This document shows, piece after piece, positions 57,988 through 64,000 of a DNA stretch of 64,000 nt; position 1 is the stretch's first letter, and each line of letters opens with the position of its first letter. Under the pieces are notes generated by a model. That model did not search any database, was not told the DNA's origin, and was given only the letters and a program-made list of their open reading frames with translations. Position numbers and translations under genes: made by a program. The DNA is from Rostratula benghalensis (lineage: Eukaryota > Chordata > Aves > Charadriiformes > Rostratulidae), in the NCBI GenBank assembly GCA_013399305.1, contig VXAI01000035.1, positions 195,015 through 259,014 of the forward strand. The letters are read 5' to 3'.

Positions 57988-60900
57988 CCTGAATTCACCG
58001 GTCATTGCAGGGCAGGTGATACGATCATGCTACAACAACACACAGAGAGCTTGATTTGGCACAGCAGTGTGATAAAATTTTCCTCTGTGATTTATTTTTT
58101 TTTTCTCCCTTTAAAATTATTTGCTTAAGACTTTCCCTTTCAGCGATGTGTGCTGGCAAGTTGTGGTACCGCAGAGAAGGGAAGGTCCGGAGCTGCAGTA
58201 GGAGTAAGGAACTTGGAAAATGCAACTGGTGCGGAAGAGCGAACAAGGTCACTGGTGACAAGGCTCTGCTCCATCTGTGCAGGCACGCTCCTGAGCAGAA
58301 GCATTCCAGTAACGTGGCATTTTGTCACATTATTCCTTTCCTTTTAAATTTCAATAGCTAGTTATTTGCCTGCCTTTGGTTAGGAGACAAAGCCCCTCTT
58401 TGTGCAGCCGCACAACGCGGGTATCTCATGTAACGGAGAAATGAAATGCAAATTTCTCCGATAAGGCAGGAATGGTGCTTGTCTGGGGAAGAAGGAAGCA
58501 TTGTCTGGCCACGGGAGCAGAATCAGGTGGTGTTTTGCCTGGTGCTTCTGACAGTCAGTCCCAAAAGGTGGAAGAAACCACAATTTGTGGAGTCTTCTGG
58601 TCTTCTGATAACATTGACATTAAAACCTCCCATGTCCCCATTTCATCTTTCATAGAATAGGGACAAAAATTACTCTACTGTTTTGTGCAATTCAGCAAAG
58701 CATTTTAACCTGCACTTTTTTTTCTTTCTTTTTTTTTTAAAAAGTACACAGGAAGATCTCCAACTGTCTGCACAAAGCAAGGGACATGCTGAAGCATTTT
58801 GTAATGTTGGGTCTGAGTAATTTGTACAGGACCTGGAGAAGTTTAAGTGAGGATTATTAAAATTAGAAGAGGCTCTTTAACCACCCTTTTTTCTTTTTTA
58901 AAACCCATTTTTCAAGGAAGTGGGAATTTTTATATTAAGTATTTTTATTTTATTTTTCTTTATCTTTTTTTGTTCAAGTATGGTACAGAGTTAACTGACT
59001 AGCAAACAATAAGGAAGTAAAAGCAGACTAATACTGGAGCAAAGGCAAACCTTTGAGATATCCTTCAGAAATTTGTTTGTTCGGTATCAGAACCCTGATA
59101 ACAGCAATACTAATGTGCGTTGTGCATCTGAAGAGGTATTCAGAGTTTAAATTTGTGACACAGCCAGGGGACAGTTTAACCTCTGGCATTAGCTAGAACT
59201 GGGCAGTGATATGAGCCAGTGCAGTAGTGTTAATTAATGCACCCTGAGGGGACACAGTGAGGCATTGGACCCTGTACACCTGAGACATACTTCTGTTGGA
59301 GCAGAGGTGCCAATTAGAGCTCATAAAAATAACCTAATGTTAAAAAAAGAGAAAAAAGGCAAAAATCCAAGTACTATAGATAAAACAAGATTTAGACATA
59401 AAAATAAAGTGGACTCAGTAATGCATCTCTCTAGATCTTTAATACAGAGCAGGATGAGCTGTGCTGTAGCTGCTGTTGTTGAAGTGCAGAAGGTTGGTTT
59501 CCAGGCTGGGCAGCAGCATCTTTGCTAACCTCGGTATCCCTGCCTGGGCTGAGACCTGACAGAACTCTCCCATCGTCCTGGGGAAGAGGAAAGATGAGCA
59601 TCTCAGGGCTGCCACCTCTGTAGCTGACATGGAGGGTATCTGGGAAAGGATCTCTGCATATACTGATGGTGGACACAAAATAAACCCATTTTGGACTGAA
59701 AAAGAAGCCAGGAAAGGATTTGTTTCCTGTTCTGCTTCTGGTTTAATGTTAGTAGTACATTGTCCTTTGCAGGCTTCAGTCTCAGTGAATTCAGTAGTAA
59801 AAACCACCAAACACTCAGCAGTCCTCCAGCTGAAAACCACTGCTTAGGAAATCAAGCTGTTATGTGGGAGTAGAGCAAGCTCTTGGCCCCATCAGATGAC
59901 CCGTTCTTGATAATTAAGGCAAGACAGCAGTTTTTCAAGACTAGCTTGAGTCTAGTTAATCAGGGTTTTTCTGATTAGATGTGTTTGGGATGGATGGGGG
60001 ATCTTAAGCACGTATCTGTTTGAAATTTCTCAATGTTTCTGGTGAAAACAATGCCTAAGACCTTAACTTGGCATCAAGGACTAAGCTCCAGTACAGCTTG
60101 CTAGAAAATACTCTTCCCTCAGCTGGCTACAAGAAGATCAATGCTGAGATTGATACAAGTGAATATGTACCTTACAATACGCCTCTAAATTACAATATCC
60201 CACTAAAAATTATTTTATCACACTTTAATAGGGTAACAGTGTACGGTTGCATGGGACCCTGCTTTAACACTGCCTGGATGGTAGGAGAGAGAGGAACCAT
60301 TTGGCAAATCAGGCCAGACCAAATGGCATTCATTTGGTTAATCACCAGCTATTAAAATAGCATCAAATCATAGCAACCTATTTGTTTATCATTCAGTGCA
60401 CAATTTTCTGCACAGTATATTTGTAACTGCTGTACCCAAGCTAATTTTAAATGAGCCAACAAAGCCATTTTCCAGCACTCTCCTGGGAAATGGATCTGTG
60501 GACTGATCGATCTCTCTTCTTCTGGGACTAAGCTCCCCCCTCCCCAAAACCAGAGCTAATGACATTGATATTTAACTTTGAGATAAGGTTATTTTGGATT
60601 TAGTTTGATTTATAAAGCTCTCTGTAGTTTTAATCTCTTGCATTACTCCAAATTTCATTCAACTTCCAGTGCCTCCTCATAGGTTACAACCACTATGTTC
60701 TCTCCAAACGTGTGAACCTTCAGACACCATTGCAGATCACTTTGTGATGTCTATTAGAGATGACCTTCAACAGTTTCCTGGTGACCCTTCTCTTTGTCAC
60801 TAGGAATTCAGCAAATGCAGAAATCTCTTTATTTTTTTTTCAGCTCAGGAATATAAAAGTAACTTGGATCTCTGTCTTCAAAGTGCTGATTCTTCTGTTT

Positions 60901-61721
60901 CTGAAGGCTGATACCCCACTGCAGGAGTAGGACCCTTTTACATTTCTGGAGAGCAGAAGAGTAAAGCTGTGGTCTGTGCAATGATGAAATTATTTTCGTA
61001 GCGAGGCAAAGAATGGGTGAAGGTGTGATAGTAGTGAGTACCCAATGAAGCTCTTCATTGGTTTGGTATTGCAGTAGACCTTAGGATCTCTAGTGCTCTT
61101 AGGAGCTCTTAGTGATGAAGCTCTGGTCTAATAATTATGCAAGAATCTTAGGATACCTACCCAAAATGGCTTTTTCCTATGAATAAATGGAAAGATTAAA
61201 ATTTTCCCTCTGGCACTGCTGGTATCCTCCTCATCCAGCTTCCTCATCTTTAGCATGCCTGCAGAGCAACGAGGACAAATTTTGGCTTTGCTGGCAGACC
61301 TCATCTTGCACAGATTCCCATTGGGTCCACACTCTTGTGTCAGTGAAGGAGGTAATGTGCTTACTTTTAGGGTTGCGATGGGCTATGATGAAACCTCAGA
61401 GACACCTTAAGACTAGCTGACTCTTTGTCTTGGCATTTCATTCTTCACGTCAGTTGATTGGTCATTTTATCACCAGTTATGAAGTGAAATTAGATAATCT
61501 TGATGCCATATGGTATACAGTATTTATAGTTTAGTATGTTTTCCATGTATGTGCGTTAAAGCCTGCTTCGGGGATTTGTTACGGTCCCTGTGTTTACAGC
61601 ATTTGGGTCTTGGGTGAAAGAAGAAATTGTCAGTTGCTAATGTTTGATTTAAACTGATACATTGGAGGCCACATGGGTGATCCCTAATTAAAGTAAATTC
61701 ACACTTTCTGTCCTTCACCAG
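57988..61721. other. unique stretch, no convincing gene
   Basis: T-rich segments lie at 58717-58740 and 58920-58975. A 133-codon minus-strand frame (59439-59840) and an overlapping plus frame are both open and have no domain. A short inverted repeat lies at 61042-61061. Nothing else is recognised. Confidence 0.45.
61042..61061. repeat. inverted repeat, 8-bp arms, 4-nt loop
   Basis: CCAATGAA (61042-61049), GCTC, then TTCATTGG (61054-61061). The arms are perfect. CCAAT is present on both strands, in head-to-head arrangement. Confidence 0.8.
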
Positions 61722-61780
61722 GGAGGCTCTCGGCACTACCCAGGACCAGACCCTATGTCCACCCAGCTCTACTACCTCTG
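61722..61780 (+). other. candidate exon, 59 nt, strong splice sites
   Basis: The acceptor CACTTTCTGTCCTTCACCAG ends at 61721 and the donor CTCTG|GTAAGT at 61781 matches the consensus. All three frames are open, so the reading frame cannot be chosen from the segment alone. The first-base frame gives GSRHYPGPDPMSTQLYYLW; the second gives ALGTTQDQTLCPPSSTTS. It is GC-richer than the flanks. It can follow any upstream phase, including the candidate exons at 12440-12507 and 52431-52499. It could be coding or a non-coding RNA exon. Confidence 0.27.
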
Positions 61781-64000
61781 GTAAGTGATCAGGAGGGGGG
61801 GACCCCAGGGAACCAGGGGAGAAGCCTGTGGGAGTCTGGAGATGCTTAACTTCCACCCCAACTCTTCTTCCAAATGGCCACAAGCACGCAGCATCTCGTC
61901 CAGGTCTCTGATGCAGGTAGGCTTAACCCTGAAGCATCCCTCAAAGGATTATTGTCAGCATTTAGGTATAACTTCAGATTTCTTGCTTTTCATCAAAATG
62001 CTCTGTTCCCCTTGAAATCTTGATAAATAAGGAGCTACAGGATTAATTATGTGGGACATTAGTCACTCAATATGTCTCATTATTTTCTCAAAACTAGTCT
62101 AAATGAGCACCCCAGAAGGGTCTTAGAGATCTACATTTGGAACTGACTCAATTGTGGTATCATAGGAGTCTGCTCTCAACCCCAGCTATTAGTTGCCTGG
62201 TGCAGGTACCTGCACTAGGGACCTCATTGTGTTGTACGGTGTGAATACTCTTCATACAATTTCTTTACTGCTTCTCATCAGAAAAGATCCCCATACACCC
62301 CGTCAGCTCCAGAAGAAGTAGTAGCAGAGCTGTGCTAAGCTGGAGAGCACACGAGTTGGTGTGCTTGAGACCCACATCCCACACCTCATCGGTGTCTCTG
62401 CTGCCAGCCCTTGGTCACTCAAAGTTGTGGTAATGGCAGACAGAAGAGAAACTGGCTGAAGCTGGACCAATAGTTTTTAAAAAAGCAGTAACTAAAAATA
62501 ATGAGCAACAAACCCTGAGAGAGGAGAACAATGGTCAGTTGCCCTGTAAGAACCCAGTGAGCACTTGAACAAAGAGGAGTTAATAAGTGTTACAGTCAGG
62601 TTTTTTTTGGATAGGGTTCTTGCAGAATATGATTTCATAATCCGCTGTCTCTAGTGAACAACAAGACCTCTGTAAACACTCAATATTCAAATAGAAAATT
62701 GTTTCTTGTAGGCTTCCATGGCACAAAATAAAAGCTCTGTAAATCTGGGCCTCCATATGTGGTTCTCAGCTGGTGTAAGTCCCTGAATGAATTACATGTG
62801 AACAGAGAAATTAATGCTACACACATGGTGGCCAAACTTGAAAGCAAAAATTGCAACTGAGAATATACTGCAGCGGGTTGTGAAATATTTGAAGATAAAT
62901 GGAAGCGCGAGTCCTTGTTGATATAATGCATCATTGATGCTTTTCAAGGCGTACACAGCTATCACAGCCGGATCGTACAGTACTGAGACCACGTTTGGGA
63001 GAGTGCGAGGACTCACTCTTTACAATCAAAGACTCAATTTAAGCAGAACGCAAGCTAAAAAGGCAAATGTGCAATATCGACCCTCTGGCGTAATTTTTGA
63101 ACAAAAGTTGGGTAAAATACTTCCCCCCTTTTAAAAATCTGGCAGCTTACCGTTGCGCTAAATGTATACCCTATCCAGGTTTTGAAGTGATTGTGCTCTA
63201 CCCGCTTTTGTTAATCAGTCAATGTTGATGATGAATTACCCAAGAGTTTTGATACTTTTGAAACAGTTGTGATCTTTTTCTTGTTGTTTTCTTCCCCCTC
63301 CTCCTCTCAGCAGAGGAGGAAGGAAGAATGTGCATGTTACAGTGAATTCTAAATGAGGGCTGTGCCTCCCCTGTTTGCAAAAAAGCCAAGCAAAGCAGTA
63401 AAAATAATAAATAAAACAAATGAAACCCTCTTTAATCCATTCATGAGCTCGAGTGTTTCAAGTAGGCCATAATATTAAGACAAAGAGTTCTGAAAGAGAT
63501 GGATCAGAGGAAAGGGCTATTGCTTAAACAATGCCAGCCTATTTAATTGAATTACGTATTTGCCAGTGCTGTATTTTCCCATGTCTGGGATTCTTACTGT
63601 TGATTCAAGACTTAAGGCCTAAAGAGAAAGGGCAAAAACTGCAGTGTATTTTGATCCCAAACAAGCTGTGTCCTTTGAAGCGCCAGCGCTTGGCGTTGGG
63701 AAGAATGCTGGAGCGCTTTGCCGCAACGGCGGGCACCAGCAAAAGAGGTAGTGAAAATATGTAACCCCCATGGATTCAACCTCGCCACAGCATAGCGAGG
63801 GAACTTGACTGAGCGTTTTTTAAACCTGATGTTATTTCTGTAACTGTTTACTTGTATTTATTGTAGGGACAACTAGGTCTGGGGTAGTGGACCAAGAACG
63901 GGGCCAGGAGCCAGGAACTCTCAACTCACTCTTTGAATTTATTTGGCAGATTTTTTAATATATAAAATCTATAGTTAATTCATAAGCAATGGCAAATGTT
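61781..64000. other. unique stretch with possible conserved non-coding element
   Basis: No CR1 copy or gene is recognised. The part at about 62880-63140 carries several CpGs in AT-rich surroundings and frames open on both strands. This is a common texture of conserved non-coding elements or small exons. Confidence 0.4.
62880..63140. promoter_or_regulatory. possible conserved non-coding element with CpGs
   Basis: Within AT-rich DNA this block has an unusual number of CpGs (GGAAGCGCGAG, GGCGTACAC, CCGGATCGTAC, CACGTTTGG, GTGCGAGG, GAACGC, TCGACC, TGGCGTAA). Both strands are open (62934-63134 plus, 62792-63016 minus), so it is not clearly coding on either. Preserved CpGs suggest purifying selection or lack of germline methylation, as in enhancers. 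Conservation cannot be tested here. Confidence 0.25.

Noticed and set aside
57769..58005. 78-codon minus-strand frame with repeated peptide words
   Set aside because: It is the 37-bp minisatellite read in shifting frames; no protein repeat has the same period.
59439..59840. 133-codon minus-strand frame
   Set aside because: Both strands are open, there is no domain, and no convincing splice sites or start context were found.
1..64000. Search by eye for tRNA, rRNA, U1/U4/U5/U6, 7SK, Y RNA, CRISPR arrays, bacterial genes and long terminal repeats
   Set aside because: None was seen; only the U2 fragment matched a known RNA.

Overview
The window is a stretch of vertebrate nuclear DNA, most likely from a bird. 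The best evidence is a set of eight 5'-truncated CR1 (chicken repeat 1) LINE copies. Several still carry the CR1 3' tail of ATTCTATG or ATTCTGTG repeats, and some still carry the final codons of CR1 ORF2. I see no operons, tRNA, rRNA, CRISPR array, insertion sequence or other bacterial feature. The DNA is moderately AT-rich with many short T tracts. No known protein-coding gene could be recognised with confidence. The window therefore reads as intergenic or intronic sequence.

Layout. 1-9.2 kb: gene-free AT-rich DNA with an 11-bp-stem hairpin (2409-2437) and a regulatory-looking block (about 4670-5020). 9.2-16.4 kb: the densest group of exon-like segments, namely a phase-compatible pair at 9270-9368 and 9719-9888, a signal-peptide-like first coding exon at 12440-12507, and an exon-like segment after a long pyrimidine tract at 16201-16304. 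This stretch also holds a CR1 at about 10965-11250, a G-quadruplex motif (13946-13978) and a 22-bp perfect palindrome (14317-14338). 16.4-33 kb: mostly plain DNA with two small CR1 pieces, a 226-codon open frame of doubtful meaning in a GC-richer patch (30513-31193), and a duplicated homeodomain-type TAATTA motif (32892-32946). 33-51 kb: the repeat-rich part, with six CR1 copies, a decayed reading frame (44767-45438) and a U2 snRNA 5'-end pseudogene (45784-45842). 51-64 kb: more exon-like segments, a young 3 x 37 bp minisatellite (57877-57987), and a CpG-containing block near 62.9-63.1 kb that looks like a conserved non-coding element.

How the parts relate. If the exon-like segments are real, they would be small exons of one or more plus-strand genes with large introns, or of long non-coding RNAs. 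Several are compatible in reading phase, but about this many AG...GT open segments would be expected by chance in 64 kb, so each is given low confidence. The certain content is the CR1 copies, the U2 fragment, the minisatellite and the palindromes. No evidence supports a novel multi-gene system.
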